A stretch of 64,000 nt of DNA, taken from Gracilaria gracilis. Its lineage: Eukaryota > Rhodophyta > Florideophyceae > Gracilariales > Gracilariaceae. Positions 10,816 to 21,430 of the stretch are shown here, piece by piece. Position numbers and translations under genes: made by a program. Each line of letters begins with the position of its first letter. Position 1 is the first letter of the stretch. A model generated the notes under the pieces. It saw nothing but the letters and a program-made list of their open reading frames with translations. It searched no databases and was not told where the DNA came from. The stretch spans positions 62,001-126,000 of the forward strand of contig JARGSG010000042.1 in the NCBI GenBank assembly GCA_030374805.1, written 5' to 3'.

Positions 10816-11994
10816 CTTATCATCATGATGAGGATCAACGCGGGCTCGCCGCGAGACGGGAGCCCCTCTTAGAGGCCGCCTCCCCTGTGTGTAAAGATGA
10901 TGATTCCCAAGTCAGAACTTAAGAACCTCTCAGACTAACGTTGGATACGGTTACAGGCAATCTCTCAAAGTGCTCCGCCATTGCTCGTGTCGAAAGCGAA
11001 GGTATCCACTGCTTAATCCGGTGAAAGTCGGAAGTCCTGAATGCCCTCGCGTACGATTGCATCAAATGTAGACTGTTTCACCTGTTTGGAAGCCATTCTC
11101 GTCTAGGTACGACTTCACTTCGTACTGATAACCGAAGTTCAGAGATGGCTTGCGATCGGTTTCAACTTGAATCTTGAAAGAGAATCTGTTCAAACTTGAA
11201 CTCTTCAATTTTATAATTTTATGTACCAAGGGTAGTCTAGTTTCAGATTGCAGATCATGTCTCTGTGAGACAACACCAGCTGAGGCCGAACCCTCGTTTG
11301 TGAACGAACTTCGTTCCCCACACCGCTGTAAAGCAGTTTCGGGTCCGCAGTGCGGACTCCGCACCGATATAGCATGTGCTGTTACTCTTTGGCGATTACT
11401 CGCCAGCACCTCCGGTGCAATCCACTTCCGCATCGCATTCTCCACATCATGAGACGCCGTCAGATGTATGTCAAAGTTCCGTGTCTGATTCGCCCCAAAT
11501 CATTCCACCCCCCTCCCAGCTCATGTGAATCATGTGGTTCTAGTCGCCACCACCGCATTCGGAACCACCGCATTGATCAACGACGCATGAGAGTACGCCC
11601 ACCGTGAGTTCGCCATGATGGCGTCAACACAGCATCCGGTCAACGAGAAGCCAGTAGATGGCGAAGCAACCGCGAGGAGTGTTGCGAGGAGTGTTGACGT
11701 GGGGCTAATTGTAGCAGGTCAAACGTGTCTGGTGTTAGTTATAGTGCGCGATCCAACCACTGGTGTTGCATCATCTCTCTCCTTCGCAAAACCGCGTGTT
11801 GGAAAGCATGGTATAAATACAACCTAAACCAGCCATCGCACTCGCGCCATCAACTGCAGCCAATCACGGTGGCGCTCAATCTCGAACTTTGAACTCTTCA
11901 GTACCGATACCCAACACGCAATGCTAACTTCGTTCATCGGCTTCAAAGTCTATTTTGAGCATTCCTTCACCTACGGTCCCAACCTACACGAAAT

Positions 11995-12100
11995 TGGAAT
12001 TATCTGGCACGCGTTGAACACACACAAAGAAGTACACGTGAATTTGGATGTACGTGACACCTGGTGAACACGATCTGATTGGCCTGTTTAAAGGTTTGCG
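11995..12100 (+). repeat. Diverged direct repeat, copy 2 (partner 10700-10815)
   Basis: See copy 1; blocks occur in the same order and spacing with scattered substitutions. After both copies the sequence turns to cgccgcg-rich text (about 10848 and 12130), so the related segment may be longer but more diverged. Confidence 0.6.
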
Positions 12101-12424
12101 TCGGTACTTGCAGTGATAAACGCTGTCTCGCCGCGTGGCGAGAAGAGGCTGCTTCTCCTGGCTCTGGGTGGCTACGGCGGTGAGTGCGGCGATACCACGG
12201 AGGTCTATTTCTGGATGGAGGGTGGTCACGGTTCACCAAATTTACGCCTGGTATGCTAATGAGAGGGGAAATGCCTGTGACAGAGAGTTGATATTGACAG
12301 AAACGGCTGATGTATGTCCGATGGCTGCTTCGATATCTGTATTTAAACCGAACCCGATCGGAAATGTCGTGCCTGTGGCACGATTTAGTAGTGCCTACCT
12401 ACCCACCGGTGGTTTCTCGTAACC

Positions 12425-12829
12425 ATGCGTTTAGAATCAATGTTTCACCCCTTGACGGTAAACTTCGACGCTGGGAACAACATCTCTCCGCCACCGAACG
12501 GTGAAAGCGAGCTCTCGATATTGGAAATGAACGTGGTTTGGGCATCTCCTTTAATCAGTGAAATTAGTGGGGCTGGTGGATTTGGCGAGGGTGACGGTAA
12601 CTGGACTGCTGGCGGGGCTGATAGTCCTCGAGAGCCTGGTGAAGAACGTTGGTCTGGATACGAACTGCCCGAACAAAATACTGCGAAACGTGGGCTTAAG
12701 AGGCGGTGTGAATGGGGCAGCGAGCAGAGCCCAAGACGTCGCAGGCTTGATGATGGGGATGACGCTGCCTCTCTCGCCTCAGCCGTTTCGATGAACCGCG
12801 AGCTTGAGAGCAGCAAAGGCACGGTCTAG
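12425..12829 (+). CDS. Hypothetical protein, 134 aa, basic and acidic low-complexity
   Basis: ATG-initiated frame of 134 codons, rich in Gly, Glu, Ser and Pro, with two basic clusters (KRGLKRR near residue 90 and PRRRR near 105) that look like nuclear localisation signals, followed by an acidic DDGDDA stretch. No domain is recognised. The acidic-plus-basic layout resembles the N-terminal part of family B proteins, but no clear identity supports a link. Coding status is uncertain. Confidence 0.35.
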   Translation: MRLESMFHPLTVNFDAGNNISPPPNGESELSILEMNVVWASPLISEISGAGGFGEGDGNWTAGGADSPREPGEERWSGYELPEQNTAKRGLKRRCEWGSEQSPRRRRLDDGDDAASLASAVSMNRELESSKGTV

Positions 12830-12895
12830 ACAGAAGGCATGGAGAAGGTCGTGACTCGCAGACAAGCAGAGACTGCTGTTTCGCCGTTGTTCGCA

Positions 12896-12922
12896 GAGCA
12901 CTCGCCATCATGGCGAGTGCTC
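12896..12922. repeat. 27-bp palindrome (13-bp arms, 1-nt centre)
   Basis: Arms gagcactcgccat and atggcgagtgctc are exact reverse complements around one base. It lies about 50 bp from the edge of the duplicated AFG3 fragment. Could act as a hairpin terminator or mark a rearrangement joint. Confidence 0.85.
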
Positions 12923-12974
12923 TACGAACCCATCGGCAAGTGCTTGCAACAAACTGAGGAGCTTTACAACGGTG

Positions 12975-13541
12975 GTTAAGGCAGCTTCGTTGCATATATT
13001 TGCAATATCTGCACCCGCAAATCCGGGAGTCAAAGCTGCAAGTCTCTTACCAATAGTACTAGCTTCATCACTGAGCTTCAACGGTTGCAAGTGAACCATA
13101 AAAATCTGATATCTCCCTCGCATGTCTGGCTGGTCGGTGCTGATCTGCCGATCAAAGCGCCCGGTCGTAGTAGCGCTTTGTCCAGTACGTCAGCCCTGTT
13201 CGTACTTGCCAAAACTACAACCCCAGAACTTGATGTAAAGCCATCCATCTCGACCAGCAACGCGTTCAACGTATTCTCCCGCTCATCATTTCTTCCTGCC
13301 AACCCACCTCGACCCCTCGATTTACAACTGACATCGATCTCATCAATGAAGATGATGCAAGGTGCACTCGATCGAGCCTGACTGAAAAGGTCGCGCACCC
13401 TGCTCGGACCGACACCCGACAAACATATCAATGAAATCTGAACCACTGATTGAGAAGAATGGCACATTGGCCCCCCCAGCAGTAGCTTTCGCAAGCAGCG
13501 TTTTACTGGTTCCCGGAGGGCCTATTAGAAGTGCACCCTTG
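12975..13541 (-). pseudogene. AFG3: Duplicated AFG3 fragment (AAA domain only)
   Basis: Reverse-complement copy of about 5227-5793 of the AFG3 pseudogene, differing at roughly ten positions. It contains Walker A (with Gly to Ser, GPPGTSKT), Walker B IIFIDEID and part of the lid. Both the extra base after FVG and the missing base at LLRPG are present here too, so the duplication came after those lesions. At the position of the 5648 TGA this copy reads CGA (Arg), the codon expected for the family, so the nonsense change at 5648 is private to the longer copy. Homology ends abruptly at 13541, next to a 17-bp tandem duplication. Confidence 0.92.
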
Positions 13542-13542
13542 T

Positions 13543-13576
13543 GGTGAAACCACTAATCTGGTGAAACCACTAATCT
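13543..13576. repeat. 17-bp perfect tandem duplication
   Basis: ggtgaaaccactaatct occurs twice head to tail immediately outside the end of the AFG3 fragment. It may be a repair scar at the insertion joint. Confidence 0.9.
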
Positions 13577-13718
13577 ATTGCAACATGAACGCACTCTTCA
13601 TCTAAAGTTCTAAGCACAACATATTCACCATTCTTTCTTCTGCATCGCAAACCCGTTTTCATCCCGTAGTCCTCTTAACAATAGCTTTCGACTCCGACGT
13701 CACGACGTACAACGTGTC

Positions 13719-14220
13719 TCAAAGCATGTCCACTTGCTTAATGGGAGAGGTGGACTGTTTACCTTCCTCATATTGTCTATGCCGTTCAACCTCCTTTTCA
13801 ATGGCAGCATCTCTATCGCTCGAGTCGACAAGCTTTGAAGCTTTAATCAACTCATTCTTATGTGTGAGAGCGGCAGATGAATCGCACATCATACGAGCTG
13901 GGGTATCCCCAGCATCTCTATACATCCTCCCCTTATTTCTTCTTCTTTCCGATTCAGGAGATCTTTCACTCTGGCTTGGATGCATTTTCAAATAGCAACT
14001 GTTCCACTTCCTCGGGGTTAATGGAAAGAACCTTATGACAGTCCACAAACTTCGTTTTGTAACGCACCTCAAGGTTTTCAACAAAGAACTGAAAAGCCAC
14101 TCTAGTTTGCCCAGCTTCTTCGGGTTTGTACGCGTTATATAATAATATGAATGATGTGATGGTATCAAAGTCCGTCTTAGAAAGAGTGTCTTGTAGTTCA
14201 ACAATGATGTCAGATGCCAT
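13719..14220 (-). CDS. Hypothetical protein in two overlapping frames (possible frameshift)
   Basis: An ATG at 14218-14220 opens an 84-codon frame (residues about 30-45 read NAYKPEEAGQTRVAFQ). A second frame from about 13995 down to 13719 continues with charged, helix-prone text (SERRRNKGRMYRD, AAIEKEVERHRQYEEGKQ). The two overlap at 13966-13995, so one base change would join them into a protein of about 165 aa. No family is recognised. Confidence 0.45.
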
Positions 14221-14291
14221 TTATACGAGAACAGAGACAAAAAGATAAGACCGTAATCCTGTAAACACTCCCACTTGCGTGCAGTGTAAAA

Positions 14292-14348
14292 CACGAAGAC
14301 GATCAAGTCGCACGAAGACGATCAAGTCGCACGAAGACGATCAAGTCG
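14292..14348. repeat. 19-bp perfect tandem repeat, three copies
   Basis: cacgaagacgatcaagtcg repeated three times head to tail (14292, 14311, 14330), about 75 bp upstream of the ATG of the hypothetical gene transcribed leftward at 14220. May be upstream regulatory DNA or simple slippage. Confidence 0.95.
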
Positions 14349-15994
14349 GGAGAGAAATGATGAGCAACTACCAAAACAGAGCGGGTGCAACGGGAGGAGT
14401 TCTGAAATCAATGCAACGAGCAGACGCTCGGACGCGGTGGCGGTGGCGATGCGGAAGAAACGGCAGCACATGCCAGAACGTCAATAAATAACGTTAACCC
14501 CGAGCAGCGGCTACCGTAGTCAATGCGAAGTTTTCTCTTGTCAAAACACAAACAAAGGTGCGTTGACCGTTACAGAAGTGCGAACCAGTACATTTTGGAA
14601 GATATAAACTTCAAAGCTAAATATTTTGATTTGTAACACAAGGAAGGCAAAAACTGTTTGTAGAGTTGTTACTAATCCTTGATATGCAGGGCATTTTCAA
14701 TAAATTGTAGTTTTCTTTTGAAGAAACATTTTAGCTTTTCTTAATTTTTACGCGGCCGACAGGTTGTTGGGTTGAAATTTCACTTATGCGATAGTTGTTT
14801 TTGGGTTGTGATATCGTTCAAACGTGCACCAAAACAGAGCAATTTGGATTAGAAAGTTCATTTATATGTGAAAGAGTTGGAGAATCCTATATATCTAACA
14901 GCAATCAGTTTTTGGAATGTATCGACATGTTTTGCACAACACCAAAACTGTTGCTGATGATGGGACCGGCAGCGGCACACTGAGCTCCGCTGACGATGGG
15001 CTTTGACGGTACGGAAAAGCGATGCGATGATCAAAAGGTGATCATGAGAGCGTGCGCCGTGTCGGGGTCGGGGTCTGATCGAGGTCGTATGATACGCAGC
15101 GTACGTGGCCACGCAGCTGCTGTTCGCTTCGCTGGTATCGTATATCTAGGCCGTTTTGGGTCTCTCTCTGCTTTCTAAGCAGCGCATTTTGGAGACATGA
15201 TATGAAGGAACCACCAAATTACCCTTAGCTATCCAGAGCTTGATGAAAACTTGAGAGCCCGATTTGAGAGCTCAAAACAATTGCGGTGTACATAAAATAA
15301 TGTTTAATGAGGTCAACTTTGAACTACAACTACATGTTTTGGAAAAAGGCCAAGCTCATTTCACAAAACTCAATCTTGTTTTTCTTTCTTTTTGTCAGAT
15401 TGGCTCATCATGATCACCTCCAATTTTTTCTCTTCTTCAATCTCATGAGCAAGGCAGACGTTGACCAAAGTTTGGATCAGGAGAAGGCCGAGAAGTGACA
15501 TAGCTACAAGTTCGGAGTGCTCTTTCAAGTTTGCTTGCTGCCGTGTTCGGGCGTTTTTGCGTGTCTGGCTTCCGCGAAGATGAGTGGCGCAGCACAACAT
15601 TGACTGCTATGCGAGCAGTACATTTATGGAAAAGTGGGTGCCCGTACCCTCGCAGAAAACACTGGCGTTTGATGATTACCGCAGTGGGCTGTTCTTGCGG
15701 CGGCCACAGGAGACAAAAAGTCATATGCATGCCTTCAGCATTTGCATAGTGCAGCTAGTCCTATGAAGCAGAACACTATTCTTCCAATGGAAATTCGATA
15801 TATTTTCAAACGAAAAAATATACGTTTTGTCGCGCATTGGAGAGAATTAAATTCTTCAAATTTTAATTCTTTTGTACATGAACCAAAAGGGTTTTTGCTT
15901 TTCGATCATTTTATTGCGTCTATATGCAAATGGCACAATAGTGTACATTGCGAAACTGGAAGGAGTCGAATCATATGCGGTTTCAGTATTTGTC
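14349..15994. other. Intergenic, no gene seen
   Basis: About 1.6 kb with only short frames on both strands; AT-rich around 14560-14760. None of the frames has recognisable content or a matching copy in the window. Confidence 0.5.
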
Positions 15995-18092
15995 TCAGCT
16001 CTGTGCGAATCCAACTGTTGCCGCACCACGTTCGGCTAACGGGCCCAACACGCAATCATCTCCAATTAGTTCTCTCATAGCGAGGTACGCGACGTCGTCA
16101 AAGTGCGTCACGCATGAATTCACTATGATGTGCACCGCCGTCACAATCAACGCTGCCGCAGCGAGCCAGCCATGGGGAATCCGATAGGGCTTCACAACGG
16201 CTATTACTGGATTTTGACGTTCAAATGTGTACGACGATGTGTAGATCCAAGGCTGGCCGGTGGAATTAAGAACAAGATCCAAGTCTCGGAGTCCAAGCGA
16301 TACCGCGTTTGTTATGGCTTCCAACGAGTCATTCCAGTTCGGGCGATATGCGAAATTAAAGGCCTCCGTCCTTCCGGACTCGCTTGTATCCCTGTTCGCC
16401 GACCATAAATTACTGCTAATGTCTTCCTCTTCGAAACCAAGCCGTCTTCTAATTGCATTGAATATGCTGTTTAGAAAAGCAATCTGCTCATTTCGGTCCA
16501 TCAGATCTGGACGAAACGGCATTGTTTTCAAGTTAACGCCACTCTCGGAACGCACAGCCGTAGAAAGCTCAACAGCAGCGGACGATCCATTCTGCGAATA
16601 TATGCCGAAAACTTTCTTTCCAGAGCCATAGAAAACATCAACTTCAATCATGTCAGTCAATTTCAAAGTAGAGATATGTGTAGTCGGTTTCACGCATTTG
16701 AGCACTTTCCCGGCCTTGAATAGACCTCGTGTGGGAACAAAAAAATCATCACAGTACTCGTTCGGACTGTTCTGAAGCCGGGGTCGAGGAATACCATCCA
16801 CAGCGGCAATAACGGGATCAAAGTTTTGAGCAGCACGGTACTCTGCGGTTTTCGGTACCAGCGATGATGGTTGCAAACTCGCTGATAAAAAGCACCACAA
16901 GTGCAAGAGCGGGGACCAGAAGCTGAATGAAATTCAACTTCAAAACCTTCGGAGTTGGAGAGTATTTAGGTGTTCGAAACCGAGAATAAGGCTCGTGCAA
17001 AGTAAGGAGTCGCCAAATGTGACGGGACGAGGTAAAGCGCGAGAAGATGATATATGAAAAGTAAGCATTTTGATTGATCCCAGGTATAGAGTAGATCAGA
17101 CTTTGAATGATTTTGTGAATTTGTGAGACGATAATAAGCGATAGAATTCCGCCTATGAATTCATTTGTGAGATCGTGGGTCGAAAAGGCATTGAAGAACG
17201 GCAGTTCAGGCACGGAGAAAGGCGTTATCTCTGGGGAAATACGACCTTGAGGTAGAGGGAGCCTCTTTGGTTCAAATTTTGGCGCTTGAAGTGTGGCAAG
17301 CGGACTATCAGAGATTTGTGTCGTATTGGAGTTCGAAACCGGGAAGAAATACTCTCTGTCTGTGAGATTGGAAGAAAGACAAATTGGTTCGAGCTCGGCA
17401 TGGTCATTATCTTCTGTAATGTACGTGAACGTGTCTCCCATGTAACACGCGACGTATGCACACAGTTCACCTTGGTTCAGACAATCAGATGTGGTGGAGC
17501 ACGTGGTGAAGTCAGTCGGGACGCAGACGCATGGAAAAATAGAGAACTCGCATGCGGTGGTATTATGGACCTCTGTGCCGAAGAGCTTTTCAGCCCGACA
17601 GCTTCGCGAACCACGGCAGTCGTTGTGTGAGAAGCATCGGTCACCAGTGAGTCCCATGCCGAGAATCGATGGTACTGCTTCAAGCGGTTCGCTCAATACC
17701 GGTCGCTCTTCTCCAGCAGAAAATTTCGAAGAAACGCAAATGCCTTCCGTTATGCCAACTGGTGGGTCCCATTCACAGAACTCTCCTTCCACACAGTCCG
17801 CCGTGGAACGACAGCTGTAATTGGAATGCACAAGAGATAAGGCGCAGTGGCCGACGAAGCATACCCGGGGATCAACGCAGTCGGTGGAGTCAAGACAAAT
17901 GTCATTTGTGAGACCGGAGATATTTGAAGGTGGTGGGATTGAATAGGGCGGCCAAAGAGGATGCAGGTAGGAGAGTATTGAAATTACATCATCGTGCGTG
18001 ACCATGAGGTCTGAATCAATGGCCCGCGCCTTGAAAGAGAAAAGGGAGACGAGAATGAACAGCCCGAGTGTTGAAGCGGTGAGAGGAAACAT
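15995..18092 (-). CDS. Secreted or membrane Cys-rich repeat protein, one frameshift
   Basis: The frame opens at ATG 18090-18092 with a clear signal peptide (residues 1-25, hydrophobic core LGLFILVSLFSF). Four or more Cys-rich modules follow at residues about 65-230, each with a C..(D/N)DC......C pattern (SDCLNQGELCAY, ADCVEGEFCEW, NDCRGSRSCRA). Then comes a linker and hydrophobic segments near residues 325-345 and 395-415. This frame ends at 16818, but a second frame (16906 to 15995) continues with about 280 residues, including another hydrophobic stretch (WLAAAALIVTAVHIIV) near its C-terminus. The shift lies near 16850. Joined, it would be a multi-pass protein of about 700 aa with an extracellular Cys-rich domain. 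Function unknown. The single frameshift could be a real lesion or a base-call error. Confidence 0.65.
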
Positions 18093-18971
18093 GTTGATGA
18101 AGGGACTAATTAGCTTCGGCTTGTCTACCCAAGCTCTCCAGACCTACTTCACTGATCGTGTGGTGCTTATTGAGGAAATTATGGTATACATGGCGAAGAA
18201 ATGAAGTCGAATGGGGGCAGATATTACAGGACAGACAGATCTCTGACTTGCGCGATGCCTGTATGCCTACAGCAAACGAGCTCCATCCGCCATTGATCAG
18301 GTGCCCTTGTGAGCGTTAAAGGGTTAGCCGGGTGGCTGTCGTTCCGTCACTTACAGCCCTGTCGTGCTGATGAGAGCGGTGGATAATTGCGTACTGTATA
18401 CTGTACCGTTGGTTATTTGGCACAAGGTTATCATAGCTCGGTCGCTCGGGATCCCTTTGATGGTTGTTGGTGCTGACCTTGAGTGAGGTCAGCACGAAGT
18501 TTGGTTGCTGAACACCATTCTGTCCATGCACAGAGAGACAGCGGTGGTTGTTGTGTGTAATTTGGAGGCGATTAACTGAAATCACTCGCTAAGGTTTAGA
18601 ACTGTAGAAGTGGTAATAGTTTTAATCAGTACCAGTTGTTTACTACTGGAGATTCTCAGATGGCTCCACAACGTCATGTCCACAATGTCATGTCCACGAT
18701 GTCATTCCATCCGTTTCCATCGCCTTGGGTGGCCCATTTGTGGGCACGATAGATACTTTTGGCAATCGAAGCGTCGCACTTGCAGACAAGAGAGTAGATA
18801 ATACCAAGAGAATCGGCGCGGATTCTTCAAGAAAGCGAATTCTTAAAACAATTTGAAAGCAAATTCATATTTTCATTTTTACAGCTTACAAACATTACAG
18901 TTGACATACATGACAAGGCTCATTCTACTTTGGATTTCCTGTCTATATACAAAGGATGATACAGCATATGC
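18093..18971. other. Intergenic, no gene seen
   Basis: Divergent promoter region between the leftward Cys-rich gene and the rightward phosphatase-like gene. Becomes AT-rich at 18840-18900. No coding support. Confidence 0.5.
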
Positions 18972-19871
18972 GTGACCCAATCAGTCGAAAAGAACTTCGT
19001 TCGGATCTACCGTCTGCGTGCATGCCTGCTGGAGAAGGGTGCTCATCCGCTCGTAGTCGGGCGGCGCCTGTCCGATGGATTCATGCACCAACACTTTCAG
19101 AACCTCCGGTATCGGCGTACCCCTGTTGTTTCGAACCTCCACGGCCTTTTCAAAGTTTTGCAGTACTACAGCATGCTGTTCAGGAGCGTTGTGGAGTGTA
19201 TGAAGATTATTAATGAGAAAGTAGGTTTTGGTATCGCAACTGGGCGAGATGATATGGATAGTGCGGAAGGTTTCATGGAGGGGTTCGAAGGGTATAAGTT
19301 TGGAATTTCGGCTAACCAAGGTGCTCGTGTGCGATTGTCGGATGAAACCGACCTTGAACAGGACTTGGATACGTATGCAATTGAACGATGCTGTGAAAAA
19401 CTGAAGTCACTTGCGACGGAGCTGAATGGAAGGTATCGGATTGAAGACGAGGAGAGTAAGGCATTTGTGAAGACTAGGAAGGACAGTGGACTTCCGAACT
19501 TTATGTACGGTGGACTGTTAAAGTGGAAGGCGGAAATTGATTCCGGAATTGCAAGTCTTTTGAATAGCTTTCCGAATCTCGTACATTATCCGCAACCAGA
19601 AAATGTTGACATAGCGGATAAGCGATATACGAAAAGGAGTGGAGCGACGAATCTTATGGATTCGGAACCGACTTTTTTCGATACGGAAGAGGTGGTGGCT
19701 TTCGGAAATGCTTCGAATGACGCACCTTTGTATGAAATGGCTGTATTCGGTGTCCATGTGAGGGGTGAGAAGGTCCCGTTATATGCACGTTATATTCTTG
19801 AGGATGTGCGTGCGGTACATGTGACAATTGGGAAGGTGGCTGAGCTGTATGGGAATGATGAACTACAGTGA
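18972..19871 (+). CDS. HAD-superfamily phosphatase, trehalose-6-phosphate phosphatase-like, degenerate active site
   Basis: The frame is open from 18972 to TGA at 19869-19871; the first in-frame ATG is 19083, and no upstream exon was identified. HAD motifs can be placed in order. Motif I region reads VVSNLHGLF (about residue 52) where D.D is expected. The sugar-phosphatase ATGR follows (about 89), then an NQGARVR block, a Lys region (DKRYTKRSG), GNASND (about 243) where GD..(N/D)D is expected, and an ARYILEDV tail typical of trehalose-phosphatase domains. The DxD aspartates are replaced by Asn and His and the motif IV Asp by Asn, so catalysis is doubtful. Family members remove phosphate from trehalose-6-phosphate or related sugars in the cytosol. 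It may be a regulatory paralogue or an early pseudogene; a Cof/sucrose-phosphatase relation is the alternative. Confidence 0.55.
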   Translation: MTQSVEKNFVRIYRLRACLLEKGAHPLVVGRRLSDGFMHQHFQNLRYRRTPVVSNLHGLFKVLQYYSMLFRSVVECMKIINEKVGFGIATGRDDMDSAEGFMEGFEGYKFGISANQGARVRLSDETDLEQDLDTYAIERCCEKLKSLATELNGRYRIEDEESKAFVKTRKDSGLPNFMYGGLLKWKAEIDSGIASLLNSFPNLVHYPQPENVDIADKRYTKRSGATNLMDSEPTFFDTEEVVAFGNASNDAPLYEMAVFGVHVRGEKVPLYARYILEDVRAVHVTIGKVAELYGNDELQ

Positions 19872-20126
19872 TGTCTATGTAATAGGCACTGCTTTGCAGT
19901 CTTGGTGCATATGCGTGAAGGTGATGCAACGTGTTCAGTTTCTAAAACAGTGATTGCGTTTCTTTACTTAAGAATTAAATTGAAATGACACAATGAACAC
20001 CAACTAAACCTAAGCGGACTCTACTTGATGTCATATATTCTACACATCTTGCCTCTTTTTACTGCCTTTGCGCTCACGACCTGCCATAAAAACAATCTCA
20101 TCGTTCTCCTTTCAGATATGCTTCAG

Positions 20127-21077
20127 TCAATTTAATGGGGAAAGTATGTCATGAAGAAGGACATGGACGTAGTTCGTACGGAAAGGAGCAGGGTCACGGA
20201 ACCCAGCGCATCTCTCCTGGCGAGAAAACTCCGAGAAGTAGGCGTTTCTAAATTGAAACTCGGAGAAGGAAGTAGGGAACCCGGCAAGTGTTCTGCCATA
20301 AGCAAGAAGCCTGTCGATGACCTCTCTAAGTTGGAATACAATGCCGGTTTTGAGAGAAACGATTGTAAACAGCTCTTTCATAATCGTGGACACAACTGCT
20401 TTGTAATCCGTGGCCACTACATGCATGGGAACGAAGCCATGTGAGGCGCCGACGAGGTTGAAGGTCGATATCCACACGAGTTTCTCGTAATAGCTTCTGA
20501 GGAAGGTGTCGTCATCGACAACGGTGCAAGTGAGCCCTGCAGACCAGAATTTCTCTGCAAGGAACTGGGACCACTTACCAGTTGCGACAGTGAGACCGTG
20601 AGGACTTTGAAGCGTAACACCATCCTGCGGCGCTGCGCCTCGTGATGGAACACGAACGTATAGAACAACCTTTGTACAGGACTGTAGGCCGTACTTAGAA
20701 AGGACGGAGAGTATATCTCCATTCTGAAAGAATACGAGATCCGCTCTCCGCGAGGGGGGACAGGCCTGAATTGTACTCTCTAATGATTTCGCTTTCCCAC
20801 AGAGCAGTATGGGCCCATTGGGAACAACAGCCATGTTACGGAAGTATTCCGCAGAGAAACAATAGTCTCCATAGCTGAAGAGCATTGTACCAATGCGACC
20901 CATGCCGACGATGACGGCTGAAGTATTTGGACTCGGAGGTGGAGTCGGGGGAACATGATGGTTGTGTTCCATTTTGAAGTTGAAGTTCTTATACGAACGG
21001 ATGCGAGAGTCTGTTGGAAGGAGTAGAGGCTCTTTAATAGAAAAGAGAGGTAAGCAGAGAATGTGGACATAGGGCAT
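20127..21077 (-). CDS. PanE/ApbA-like NAD(P)-dependent oxidoreductase (ketopantoate-reductase fold)
   Basis: One uninterrupted frame of 316 codons from ATG at 21077; a second Met at codon 36 (20970-20972) gives a more usual start (281 aa). The Rossmann GxGxxG equivalent is VGMGRIGTML. Downstream landmarks are GPILLCGKAKSLE, DLVFFQNGDI, DGVTLQSPHGLTVATGKW and the helix KLVWISTFNLVGASHG, which match an algal and plant PanE-like group. The family uses NADPH to reduce 2-oxo acids such as ketopantoate; the substrate of this group is not certain. It lies divergent to RPE with about 300 bp between starts, and is one of the few conserved genes here without a visible lesion. Confidence 0.72.
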   Translation of the reverse strand: MPYVHILCLPLFSIKEPLLLPTDSRIRSYKNFNFKMEHNHHVPPTPPPSPNTSAVIVGMGRIGTMLFSYGDYCFSAEYFRNMAVVPNGPILLCGKAKSLESTIQACPPSRRADLVFFQNGDILSVLSKYGLQSCTKVVLYVRVPSRGAAPQDGVTLQSPHGLTVATGKWSQFLAEKFWSAGLTCTVVDDDTFLRSYYEKLVWISTFNLVGASHGFVPMHVVATDYKAVVSTIMKELFTIVSLKTGIVFQLREVIDRLLAYGRTLAGFPTSFSEFQFRNAYFSEFSRQERCAGFRDPAPFRTNYVHVLLHDILSPLN

Positions 21078-21430
21078 TTCGAGACCTTAAACGCAATGTA
21101 TGAAATGTGATAGTGGAGAATGAGGGGTATAAGTTCTAGACTCCCGATTGCTCATGAGTGTTTTATGAAGTGAGAAAAGCGGGTATAATATTTGTGACAA
21201 CTGGTTTATGAATGTTCACGTGTATGGGATACATAGAAGCCCACTGCGGGGTATAATAACCGTATTGTGCTTCATAAATGCGACAGAGTATTCAGAAGGA
21301 GCTTAACTGCTTCACGTTTTTTTCTATAAAAGAAGCACAGCTTCTGTGACGCAGCAATGATGTTGCGGTATTTTAGGGGTTTCGCAAGTTATCTAGTATG
21401 GAATCTAGTATATAATCTCGTTTCATTGTA

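Larger units (their letters stand above)
10440..12424. other. Gene-free repeat-bearing region
   Basis: No convincing gene over about 2 kb. It holds a 31-base cytosine run, a diverged direct repeat pair (10700-10815 and 11995-12100) and a shorter repeat of caacgcgggct at 10460 and 10840. Open frames such as 11062-11445 (-) have no recognisable content. Confidence 0.5.

Noticed and set aside
4332-13541. Repeat-induced point mutation, because some stops look like C-to-T changes
   Set aside because: The near-identical large repeats (4.8-kb arms, 1.76-kb direct repeat) carry no C-to-T burden, and the AFG3 copies differ by mixed substitutions.
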